Part shown: one piece after another, positions 25,751 to 33,925 of the stretch
How positions within the stretch are numbered: the first letter of the stretch is position 1
How the letters are laid out: the number at the start of each line of letters is the position of its first letter
Assembly (NCBI RefSeq): GCF_002160495.1
Contig: NZ_NFKR01000008.1
Coordinates: 1 to 64,000 of the forward strand
Direction: 5' to 3'
Origin: Erysipelatoclostridium sp. An173
GTDB taxonomy: Bacteria > Bacillota_I > Bacilli_A > Erysipelotrichales > Coprobacillaceae
DNA length: 64,000 nucleotides
Translations under genes and position numbers: made by a program
The notes under the pieces: model-generated
Databases searched by the model: none
Seen by the model: the letters and a program-made list of their open reading frames with translations, nothing else
What the model was told of the DNA's origin: nothing

Positions 25751-28063
25751 ATGATTGAAAATATTCGAAAACGAGATGGGCGTTTAGTCGCATTTGAATT
25801 AGATAAAATTGCAGGAGCTATATATAAAGCTTTTCAAGCAACCGGTGGTAAATATGATTTAAAAAATGCTATGGATATCGCTAAAATAGTTGAAGTTAAA
25901 CTAGAAAAGAAAAAAAGCGAGCTACCAACTGTTGAACTAGTTCAAGATACTGTTGAAGAAGTATTGATTGAAAAAGGTTATGTTCGAGTTGCCAAAGCAT
26001 ATATTTTATATCGTGCTAATCGAACAAGAGAACGTGATATGCGGTCACGATTAATGAAAACTTTTGAAGAAATTACTTTTGCCGATAGTAAAGATAGTGA
26101 TTTGAAACGTGAAAATGCTAATGTCAATGCCGATGCGCCAATGGGAACAATGTTAAAATATGGTGCTGAAGCAGCTAAACAATTTAATGAAATGTTTGTT
26201 TTAAATCCGAAACATGCTCGTGCTCATATTAATGGTGATATTCATATTCATGATATGGATTTTTTAACCTTGACAACAACATGCTGTCAAATTGATTTGA
26301 TTAAGTTATTTAAAGGTGGTTTTTCAACTGGTCATGGTGTTTTAAGAGAGCCAAATAGTATTAGTACATATGCAGCACTAGCATGTATTGCTATTCAATC
26401 TAATCAAAATGATCAACATGGTGGACAAGCTATTCCAAATTTTGATTATGGAATGGCACCAGGGGTTAGCAAATCATATTATAAACATTTTTATCAAAAC
26501 TTAGCTAAAGCCATTTCATTATTATGTGATATTGACGGTGATGAAGTAGTAAAGAAGATAAAAAAAGAAATGACTATAAAACCTGCTTTAGATAAAAATG
26601 AAGATTTTGATAAACAGTTAAAAGAGGTTTTAGCAAATAATAATATTAAAGAAAATGTTGATAAAATCATCGACTTTGCAACTAAAAATGCGTATAAAGA
26701 AACTGATCGAGAAACATATCAGGCCATGGAAGCCTTTATTCATAATTTAAATACAATGCATTCAAGAGCTGGAGCCCAAGTACCATTTAGTTCAATCAAT
26801 TATGGTATGGATACTTCTAGTGAAGGTAGAATGGTCATGAAAAATATTTTATTAGCAACAGAAGCTGGATTAGGACATGGCGAAACACCAATTTTCCCAA
26901 TTCAAATCTTTAGAGTTAAAGAAGGTATTAATTATAATAAAGGAGAACCTAATTACGATTTATTTAAATTGGCTTGTCGAACTTCAGCAAAACGCTTATT
27001 CCCTAACTTTTCATTTATTGATGCGCCATTTAATAAACAATATTATAAAGGTACACCAGAAACTGAAATTGCTTATATGGGTTGTCGAACTCGTGTGATG
27101 GGAAATATTTATGATCCTGATAAAGAAATTAGTTTTGGGCGTGGAAATTTAAGTTTTACATCAATTAATTTACCACGTTTAGCGATTCGCAGTCGTGGTG
27201 ATGTAAATGAATTTTTTGATAAACTAGATCAAATGCTTGATTTATGTATCGACCAATTATTAGAACGTTTTGAAATTCAATGTCGCCGTAAAGTAATGAA
27301 TTATCCGTTTTTAATGGGACAAAAAGTATGGCTTGATAGCGATAAATTAAAACCAGAAGATGAAGTAAGAGAAGTATTAAAACATGGTACTTTGACGGTT
27401 GGATTTATCGGATTAGCTGAAACATTAAAAGCTTTAATTGGTCATCATCATGGTGAAAGTGAAAAAGCTCAAGTATTAGGATTACAAATTGTTGGTCATA
27501 TGCGTAATGCAATGGATAAAGCTAGTGAAAAATATCATCTTAATTTTAGTTTAATTGCTACGCCAGCAGAAGGATTATCAGGAAGATTTGTAAAAATGGA
27601 TAAAAAACTATTTGGGGAAATTGAAGGAGTTACTGATCGTGACTATTACACAAATAGTTTCCATATTCCTGTTTATTATCCAATCAGTGCCTATAAAAAG
27701 ATTGAATTAGAAGGACCATATCACGAATTAACTAATGGTGGTCATATTAGTTATATTGAAATGGATGGAGATCCAACTAAAAATATTGCCGCATTTGAAA
27801 AAATTGTTCGAGCAATGCATGATAACGGAATTGGTTATGGGGCAATTAATCATCCAGTCGATCGTGATCCGGTTTGTGGTTATAATGGAATTATTGATGA
27901 TGTGTGTCCACTTTGTGGGCGTAGTGAAAAAGAACATCATGGTTTTGAACGAATTCGGCGAATTACCGGTTATTTAGTTGGTTCATTAGATCGTTTTAAC
28001 GATGCTAAAAAAGCTGAAGAAAGCGATCGAGTAAAACATGATGTAGAAAGTAATGAAGAATAA
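25751..28063 (+). CDS. nrdD: Anaerobic ribonucleoside-triphosphate reductase
   Basis: 770 residues, class III reductase. An ATP-cone regulatory domain is at the N-terminus (IRKRDGRLVAFELDKI, residues 4-95). The core shows HIHDMDFL, QNDQHGGQAIPNFDYGM and NMHSRAGAQVPFSSINYG. A C-terminal zinc site (DPVCGYNG, CPLCGR) precedes the glycyl-radical segment RRITGYLVG (glycine near 740). It makes dNTPs without oxygen and needs NrdG to form the radical. GGAGGG lies seven bases before ATG 25751; 12 in-frame codons upstream are ignored. Its stop overlaps the nrdG start. Confidence 0.96.
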   Translation: MIENIRKRDGRLVAFELDKIAGAIYKAFQATGGKYDLKNAMDIAKIVEVKLEKKKSELPTVELVQDTVEEVLIEKGYVRVAKAYILYRANRTRERDMRSRLMKTFEEITFADSKDSDLKRENANVNADAPMGTMLKYGAEAAKQFNEMFVLNPKHARAHINGDIHIHDMDFLTLTTTCCQIDLIKLFKGGFSTGHGVLREPNSISTYAALACIAIQSNQNDQHGGQAIPNFDYGMAPGVSKSYYKHFYQNLAKAISLLCDIDGDEVVKKIKKEMTIKPALDKNEDFDKQLKEVLANNNIKENVDKIIDFATKNAYKETDRETYQAMEAFIHNLNTMHSRAGAQVPFSSINYGMDTSSEGRMVMKNILLATEAGLGHGETPIFPIQIFRVKEGINYNKGEPNYDLFKLACRTSAKRLFPNFSFIDAPFNKQYYKGTPETEIAYMGCRTRVMGNIYDPDKEISFGRGNLSFTSINLPRLAIRSRGDVNEFFDKLDQMLDLCIDQLLERFEIQCRRKVMNYPFLMGQKVWLDSDKLKPEDEVREVLKHGTLTVGFIGLAETLKALIGHHHGESEKAQVLGLQIVGHMRNAMDKASEKYHLNFSLIATPAEGLSGRFVKMDKKLFGEIEGVTDRDYYTNSFHIPVYYPISAYKKIELEGPYHELTNGGHISYIEMDGDPTKNIAAFEKIVRAMHDNGIGYGAINHPVDRDPVCGYNGIIDDVCPLCGRSEKEHHGFERIRRITGYLVGSLDRFNDAKKAEESDRVKHDVESNEE

Positions 28064-28578
28064 TGGAAATTAGATTATTTGGTACCGTCAATGATTCAAT
28101 TGTTGACGGTCCAGGATTACGATATACGATTTTTACTCAAGGTTGTTTGCATCATTGTCCTGGCTGTCATAATCCTCAAAGCCATCCTCTTGATGGTGGC
28201 TATGTAGAAGACTGTGATAAAATTTTAGCAGAGATTTTTAATAATCCATTATTAGATGGAATTACGTTATCAGGTGGCGAACCAATGTTACAAATTGAAC
28301 CATTAAAATATATTTGCCAGGAAGTAAAAAAACATCACTTAAATATTGTTATTTATAGTGGTTATACTTATGAACAAATTATAAGTGATCAAAATAAACT
28401 ATCATTATTAAAGCTAGGTGATATGTTAGTTGATGGTCTTTATGTAGAAGAAAAAAGAAGTTTGGCACTATTGTATCGTGGCTCTTCTAATCAACGATTG
28501 ATCAATATTCAAGAATCTTTAAAACAAGGCAAAGTAATCGAATATATAATTGATGAATATGGGGAGATAGAAATTTAA
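28063..28578 (+). CDS. nrdG: Anaerobic ribonucleotide reductase activating protein
   Basis: 171 residues, radical SAM activase. C28, C32 and C35 in QGCLHHCPGCHNP form the CxxxCxxC cluster site, and DGITLSGGEPMLQ is the conserved SAM-contact region. It generates the glycyl radical on NrdD. The ATG shares one base with the nrdD stop codon, so translation is coupled. VDGPGLRYTIFTQGC is typical of NrdG proteins. Confidence 0.95.
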   Translation: MEIRLFGTVNDSIVDGPGLRYTIFTQGCLHHCPGCHNPQSHPLDGGYVEDCDKILAEIFNNPLLDGITLSGGEPMLQIEPLKYICQEVKKHHLNIVIYSGYTYEQIISDQNKLSLLKLGDMLVDGLYVEEKRSLALLYRGSSNQRLINIQESLKQGKVIEYIIDEYGEIEI

Positions 28579-28579
28579 A

Positions 28580-28882
28580 ATGGCAAAGATAAAATATGGA
28601 TTTTTATGTTTTATACCAATTTTAGTTTATATCATTTTTAATTCAATGATTCCTCAAGAAATTGTTGGACATATTTCGGGTTTAGGAAATGTTACTTATG
28701 TAAATAAATGGTCTTTTGTATTATTTACAACTTTGGCTGGTTTTGTTTGTCATTGTCTTTATATGATAATTTCATTAAAGAAACCAGATTGGATTGGTAA
28801 AAAGAAGATTGGTAAGTATAGTCATTGGTATTTTCCAATTCTTATTAATGTGGTTAGTTTAATTGTTGTTTGCATTAGTTAA
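28580..28882 (+). CDS. Small three-helix membrane protein of unknown function
   Basis: 100 residues with three hydrophobic helices (about 7-23, 44-65 and 80-99) separated by short polar loops; a PxxWIGKKKIGKYSHWYFP segment precedes the last helix. It starts one base after nrdG ends, so it belongs to that transcript. The ribosome site GGGGAG lies inside nrdG, 13 bases upstream, and is far from ideal. I do not recognise a family. Confidence 0.6.
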   Translation: MAKIKYGFLCFIPILVYIIFNSMIPQEIVGHISGLGNVTYVNKWSFVLFTTLAGFVCHCLYMIISLKKPDWIGKKKIGKYSHWYFPILINVVSLIVVCIS

Positions 28883-28885
28883 TAA

Positions 28886-28917
28886 AAGCTCTAAATCGTT
28901 TGATTTAGAGCTTATTT
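28886..28917. terminator. Bidirectional terminator between nrd operon and aminopeptidase gene
   Basis: A perfect 12-bp stem (28886-28897 with 28902-28913) with a 4-base loop lies between convergent genes; A and T flank it on both sides. Confidence 0.85.
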
Positions 28918-28920
28918 TAG

Positions 28921-30666
28921 CTATTTAATTAATAAATTAGCTTGTAACCAGCTTTTTTCTTCACTAGTTAAATATGGAGCAATAGTATCAAATACTAATT
29001 GATGATATTCATTGATTTGTTCAATTTCATGATTAGATAATAAGTTTAAATCTAAACCATCTAAATCAAAAGGCACCATTGTAATAGGTTCAAATCTTAA
29101 GAATTGACCATATTCATTATTAGCTGTTTCAACACATAATAATTCATTTTCATGACGAACACCATGACTATTTTCAATATAGATACCTGGTTCATCAGTA
29201 GTAATCATACCTGGTTCAAAAGCACACATTGCATTAGATCCAGGACGATCTTTTGGTCTGAAACCATTAGGTCCTTCGTGAACATTTAAGAAATGACCTA
29301 CCCCATGACCAGTACCACAGCGGTAATCTAGATTATATTTATAAACCATTTCACGAGCAAATAAATCTAAATTTGGCCCAGTTGTTCCAGCGATAAAACG
29401 AGCATCTTGTAATCTTAATAAAGCTTTTAAGGCAACTGTGTAATCACGACGTTCAATATCACTAATATTTCCTAATACAAATGTTCTAGTAATATCAGTT
29501 GTTCCATCAAAATATTGTCCCCCAGAGTCAATTAATAATAACCCTTCATTAGTAACGGTCGCACATTTACCAGGTTCTGCTTTATAATGCATTAAGGCTG
29601 CATTTTCTTTATAAGCACAAATAGTATCAAAGCTTAAGTCATAGAAATCTTTTTGAGCTTTTCTGAATTCTTCAAGTTTATCAGAAATGCTGACTTCATC
29701 CATTGGGATTTTTCCAACGTTTGTTTTTAGCCAGTACATAAATTTAGTTACAGCAACACCATCTTTAATATGGGCGTATTTAGTAGCTTCGATTTCGGTT
29801 TTATTTTTAATTGCTTTAAATAATTGAGTTGGATTTGGTCCATTAACAATTTCACAGTTTAAACGACGGCAAATTTCATAATTGACAATTTGTTTATCTA
29901 ATAAAACTTTACCTGTTAATTTTTCAACATCATCATAAATATCGTTATAGTTTTTAATATAGATGCTATCACGTTTTAATATTGCTTCAATTTTAGCATC
30001 AATAACGCCATCTTGAACATATAAATAAGCATCTTCTTGATTAATTAATGCATACGATAAAACAACTGGATTGCAAGGAACATCATTACCACGAATATTA
30101 AATAGCCAAACGATATCATCTAAACTAGTAATAATGTGATGATTACAATCTTTCATTGCTTTTCGTAAACGTTGTAATTTTGAACCGCGAGATTCACCAC
30201 AATATTTTTCATCGTAAATAAATGCTGGTTCATGGCTAATGCTAGGACGATCATGCCAGATTTCATTTACAAGATCAACATTGCTGATAACTTTATTTTT
30301 CATATTTAAAACTTCTTGATATGACATTACTCGACCGTCAAAACCAACAGTTTTATCAGCATTTTTTTCTAAGTATTCATTAATTGTATCAACCCCGGCT
30401 AATCCCATTTTCATCAATGTGATTCCAGTATTGGCAGTTTGTTTTTCAGCTTGAATATGATAACGTCCATCAACCCATAATCTTGCTTCATCTAAACCAA
30501 CAATTAAAGTTCCAGCCGAACCAGTAAAGCCAGACATATACTTACGAGCGCCAAAATATTCACCTACATATTCACTTTGGTGATAGTCACTTGTAGGAAT
30601 GATATAAAGATCGATTCCATGTTCTTTCATTAATTTTCTTAATTCTTCTATTCTTTCTTTAACCAT
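28921..30666 (-). CDS. Xaa-Pro aminopeptidase (aminopeptidase P, M24)
   Basis: 581 residues, the long three-domain form. Two creatinase-like N-terminal domains (YIIPTSDYHQSEYVGEYF near 20; IWLFNIRGNDVPCNPV near 190) precede the pita-bread M24B domain. Metal ligands are visible in LLIDSGGQYFDGTTDITRTF, then GTGHGVGHFLNVHEGP, then TDEPGIYIE and HENELLCVE. It removes the N-terminal residue when proline is second and acts in the cytoplasm. GAGG lies upstream of the ATG. It is monocistronic, convergent with the nrd operon. Confidence 0.94.
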   Translation of the reverse strand: MVKERIEELRKLMKEHGIDLYIIPTSDYHQSEYVGEYFGARKYMSGFTGSAGTLIVGLDEARLWVDGRYHIQAEKQTANTGITLMKMGLAGVDTINEYLEKNADKTVGFDGRVMSYQEVLNMKNKVISNVDLVNEIWHDRPSISHEPAFIYDEKYCGESRGSKLQRLRKAMKDCNHHIITSLDDIVWLFNIRGNDVPCNPVVLSYALINQEDAYLYVQDGVIDAKIEAILKRDSIYIKNYNDIYDDVEKLTGKVLLDKQIVNYEICRRLNCEIVNGPNPTQLFKAIKNKTEIEATKYAHIKDGVAVTKFMYWLKTNVGKIPMDEVSISDKLEEFRKAQKDFYDLSFDTICAYKENAALMHYKAEPGKCATVTNEGLLLIDSGGQYFDGTTDITRTFVLGNISDIERRDYTVALKALLRLQDARFIAGTTGPNLDLFAREMVYKYNLDYRCGTGHGVGHFLNVHEGPNGFRPKDRPGSNAMCAFEPGMITTDEPGIYIENSHGVRHENELLCVETANNEYGQFLRFEPITMVPFDLDGLDLNLLSNHEIEQINEYHQLVFDTIAPYLTSEEKSWLQANLLIK

Positions 30667-30689
30667 ATTTATAACCTCACTTATCTAAT

Positions 30690-30718
30690 ACTTTAGCACA
30701 AGTTTAAAGGACACTCAA
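30690..30718 (-). promoter_or_regulatory. Promoter of the aminopeptidase P gene
   Basis: On the minus strand TTGAGT (30718-30713) and TAAAGT (30695-30690) are 17 bases apart, 24 bases before the start codon. Confidence 0.55.
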
Positions 30719-30830
30719 ACAAAATAATTGATAAACTAGTTATTTGATAAAATAAAAAATCAACTATTATTAATTTATATAAATTATTGTTAATTATTTG
30801 TTTTAAAAAGAGTAGTTAGTTAATAATATC

Positions 30831-31070
30831 GAATAATTATTAATAAAAAAGATAAAATTATATGATGAATTTAATTGGTTTTAATAGTTTTTGTTAAGAA
30901 AAATTTACGAAATTAGTAATTTAGGAAAATGAATCTTAATAGTGGATTTAAATTGGTAGGAAAATTAAATTTGTTGAATAATTGTAATAAATTTATTTTT
31001 GATGGTTTTAAATAGATTTTTATTTTGGATTAAATAGTTGGTTTTTTAGGTAAATTTTTTGTGATATTAG
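30831..31070. other. Cytosine-depleted noncoding spacer
   Basis: Within the 518-base gap between divergent genes, these 240 bases contain only two C on the plus strand (30908 and 30935), while G stays frequent. From 30936 to 31070 there is none. No ORF, hairpin or repeat family was recognised. The rest of the gap holds the two divergent promoters. Confidence 0.6.
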
Positions 31071-31129
31071 CTAATTATAAGGGGTCACAATAGCAGTTTT
31101 ATTTCCTAATTAAAATTGTATTATTACCA

Positions 31130-31157
31130 TTGCATTTTGAAAATTTAGGAGTATACT
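31130..31157 (+). promoter_or_regulatory. Promoter of the V-type ATPase operon
   Basis: TTGCAT (31130-31135) and TATACT (31152-31157), 16 bases apart, about 28 bases before the first start codon and its AAAGGAGG site. Confidence 0.6.
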
Positions 31158-31184
31158 AAACACAAGTAAAGGAGGACTATATTT

Positions 31185-31496
31185 ATGGACGATGTAATTC
31201 AAAGATTAGTAGAAGTTGATCGCCAATGTGTTGAACGTGTTGAAGCTGCTAAAGCTAAAAAATTAAACGCTCAGGCGAACATGAATGAAAAAAGAAAAGA
31301 AATCTACGATAGTTTTGTTTCCAAACAAAATGAGAAAATTGAAGAACATAAAGCACAGCTGCAAGATAAAAATCAAGCTGATGCTAAACAGTTAGAACAA
31401 AATTATCAAGAGACATTATTAAAATTAGAAAATCTTTACAATCAAAATAAAGAGCGCTGGGTAAGTGACATTGTCACAAGATGTTTAGGTAAGTAG
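31185..31496 (+). CDS. V-type ATPase peripheral-stalk subunit G/H-like protein
   Basis: 103 residues, almost entirely a charged coiled-coil helix rich in Lys, Glu, Gln and Ala (AAKAKKLNAQANMNEKRKEI). This fits the short stalk subunit that pairs with subunit E in bacterial and archaeal V/A-type ATPases. Identification rests on composition, length and being first in the operon. A strong AAAGGAGG site precedes the ATG. Its stop is nine bases before the subunit C start. Confidence 0.72.
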   Translation: MDDVIQRLVEVDRQCVERVEAAKAKKLNAQANMNEKRKEIYDSFVSKQNEKIEEHKAQLQDKNQADAKQLEQNYQETLLKLENLYNQNKERWVSDIVTRCLGK

Positions 31497-31505
31497 GTGA
31501 TATTT

Positions 31506-32537
31506 ATGGCTTTGTCATCAAATGCTTTATGTGCTAAAGCAAAAGCAATGTATGGTAATCGTCTTAAAGAGGAATCATATAGTGAGTTGTGTCGTAAGCA
31601 AACACTTGGTGATATGGTCACTTATTTAAAGACACAAACTAATTATAGTGATGCTTTAAAAAACATTAATGTGCGAAACGTTCATCGTCATCAGTTAGAG
31701 GCAGCTTTAAATGAAGAATATTTTTCTCGCTGTACTAGATTGATGAAGTATGCACCACGAAAAAATCTGGATTTTTATCGCCAGGAAATTATAGCGATTG
31801 AAATTGGATTGATCGTTGATAAAGTTATTAGTATCAAAGAAAAAGATACTGCTAGTTTTTCTTTGGAAATACCAGATTACTTAGCTAGTAAATTGAGTTT
31901 TAATGTTTATGGGCTAGTAAATGTTGATAGTTATAAAGGATTGATTACTTATTTAAAAAATACCCGTTATTATCGGATTTTAGCTAATTTTGATTTTAGA
32001 GATCCAATAGATATTAATGGCTTAGAAAGAAAGTTAAAGTCGTTGTATTATCATGTTTATGTCGAATTGATAAATAAATATTTTAGTGGTAGTGAAAGAA
32101 AAGATTTGCTTGATTTGATTTTCGTAACAATTGAACTTGCCAATATTACTAAGATCTATCGCTATAAAAAGTATTTTAATGAATCTAATGAGGTAATTAA
32201 AAATTCATTGTTTTTAGAATTTTCACGAATTCCGATTCGGATGTATGATAAATTGATTGAAGCGGCTGATGCAGATGAATTAATGAAACTGTTAGCTAAT
32301 TCACGATTTAAAGTATATTTGGGTGATCATGATTATCCATATATAGAATATTATGTTGAAGAGGTTAAATATAATGTGGCAAAAAGAAATATGCGTTTTT
32401 CAAGCAGCGGGCCATTAGTATATTTGACATATTCAATTCTACAAAGAATTGAAATAGATAATTTAAAACATATTATCGAAGGTATTAGATATGGCCGTGA
32501 CGCATCGAGTATTGAAGATACGTTGATTTATGCATAG
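31506..32537 (+). CDS. ntpC: V-type ATPase subunit C
   Basis: 343 residues, soluble and helical, of the AC39-type central-stalk family (AKAKAMYGNRLKEESYSELC at the start; YARDAS-like and YVEEVKYNVAKRNM near the end). The subunit forms the socket that seats the rotor stalk on the membrane ring. ATG 31506 is preferred: AGGTGA sits five bases upstream, whereas an in-frame GTG at 31497 overlaps it. It follows the stalk subunit and precedes two I subunits, consistent with a bacterial V-ATPase operon. Confidence 0.87.
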   Translation: MALSSNALCAKAKAMYGNRLKEESYSELCRKQTLGDMVTYLKTQTNYSDALKNINVRNVHRHQLEAALNEEYFSRCTRLMKYAPRKNLDFYRQEIIAIEIGLIVDKVISIKEKDTASFSLEIPDYLASKLSFNVYGLVNVDSYKGLITYLKNTRYYRILANFDFRDPIDINGLERKLKSLYYHVYVELINKYFSGSERKDLLDLIFVTIELANITKIYRYKKYFNESNEVIKNSLFLEFSRIPIRMYDKLIEAADADELMKLLANSRFKVYLGDHDYPYIEYYVEEVKYNVAKRNMRFSSSGPLVYLTYSILQRIEIDNLKHIIEGIRYGRDASSIEDTLIYA

Positions 32538-32551
32538 GAGGACATGTTATT

Positions 32552-33913
32552 ATGGCAATTATAAAAACGCATTTTTACAATATTTCTTTTGAAAATAGAG
32601 ATTTAATAAAAATGCTTATTAAGATGACTGAATATCAGGAAGAAATGTTTCCTCAAGATTCGAAAAAAATAGTCAATAATGTTAAAGGTGTATCAGTTAT
32701 GGATCAAACTAATCCATATAATGAAGTCCTTGATAACCTTTATCATGTCTTGAATCGTTTAGGTTTAAACGGAAATGTTCAAGATAATGAATATCAAGAA
32801 ATAAATGTAGCATCAGTTAAAAACTTAATTGAAGAAGTAAATACTAAGATTGATGAAATTGTTACAATTAAAGAAGATATCTTAAAAGAAAAAGATGAAA
32901 ATGATCAGGCAATTACATTATTAAAAAATCTTAGAGAATCAGATATAAGTGTCGATGATGTTAAAAATACAAAATACATCACTTGTCGTTTTGGTCGTTT
33001 ACCGGTAAGTGAATACGATAAAATTAAGTATTATCGTGATTATGAATTCGTTTTTAAAGAATTAAGTCGTACTAAACAATATGTTTGGATTGCATATGTA
33101 GGATTAACAAAAAATATTTCTGAAATTGACAATGCTTTTTCATCAATGGCTTTTGAATCAGTAGAATTACCTGAATTTGCTCATGGTAAAATGGATGAAG
33201 CAATTGATATGTTAACTGAAGAAGCTGCGGCAATGGAAAAATATGCAGCCAAAATGGAAGTTAAATTAGAAAATGTTAAAAACGAATATCAAGAACAGCT
33301 TTTAGAAGATTTTACTAGAGTATATAATTTGAAAAAATTATATGACAAATGCTGTTATGTAGTTGATTTTTCACAAAAAGCTGCCATTTATCTCTTTACA
33401 AGTTTAAGTATTGAAGAAATAAAAAATCGATTTGATGATGTTGAAAGTGTGAAAGTAATTGAACTACCTGCAAATATTTATGAAAATAGAAATATTATTG
33501 CACCAGTATTAACAAAAAATAACTGGTTAACTAAACCGTTTAGTAATATTTTATCGATCCAGACAGGAGATCGTTTTGATCCAACAACAATTGTAGCTAT
33601 TTTATCACTATTAATTGGCGCAATTTGTCTAGGAGATATCGGTGTTGGCTTGTTATTAATCGTAATTGGGTTTATAGTATCAATTAAGGGCACTAATAAT
33701 TTTAGTGAAATCTTAAAACGTGTTGGTGTAGCGGTATTACTAGGTGGTTTGGTTTATGGAACATGCTTTTATCAAATCGAACTTTATACACCGCTTATAG
33801 ATATGCCAATTCATATTGTTCATACTTTAATGTTTGGCGTTGTGATATGGGTTGTAGCAATCATTATACTGCTAATCATCAAAAAGATTGTCCGTAGATC
33901 AATAAAAGTGTAG
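32552..33913 (+). CDS. V-type ATPase subunit I-like protein, short membrane half
   Basis: 453 residues. The first 320 form the cytoplasmic arm of subunit I (coiled coils around 100-130 and 220-260; a KNNWLTKPFS segment near 325 shared with the next gene). Only about four helices follow, then the chain ends in a basic tail (KKIVRRSIKV). The normal second half of the membrane domain, with the arginine needed for ion passage, is absent. The reading frame is intact and has its own GGAGG site, so this looks like a maintained truncated paralogue, not decay. It lies 12 bases before the full-length I gene. Confidence 0.82.
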   Translation: MAIIKTHFYNISFENRDLIKMLIKMTEYQEEMFPQDSKKIVNNVKGVSVMDQTNPYNEVLDNLYHVLNRLGLNGNVQDNEYQEINVASVKNLIEEVNTKIDEIVTIKEDILKEKDENDQAITLLKNLRESDISVDDVKNTKYITCRFGRLPVSEYDKIKYYRDYEFVFKELSRTKQYVWIAYVGLTKNISEIDNAFSSMAFESVELPEFAHGKMDEAIDMLTEEAAAMEKYAAKMEVKLENVKNEYQEQLLEDFTRVYNLKKLYDKCCYVVDFSQKAAIYLFTSLSIEEIKNRFDDVESVKVIELPANIYENRNIIAPVLTKNNWLTKPFSNILSIQTGDRFDPTTIVAILSLLIGAICLGDIGVGLLLIVIGFIVSIKGTNNFSEILKRVGVAVLLGGLVYGTCFYQIELYTPLIDMPIHIVHTLMFGVVIWVVAIIILLIIKKIVRRSIKV

Positions 33914-33925
33914 AGGAGGGGTATA

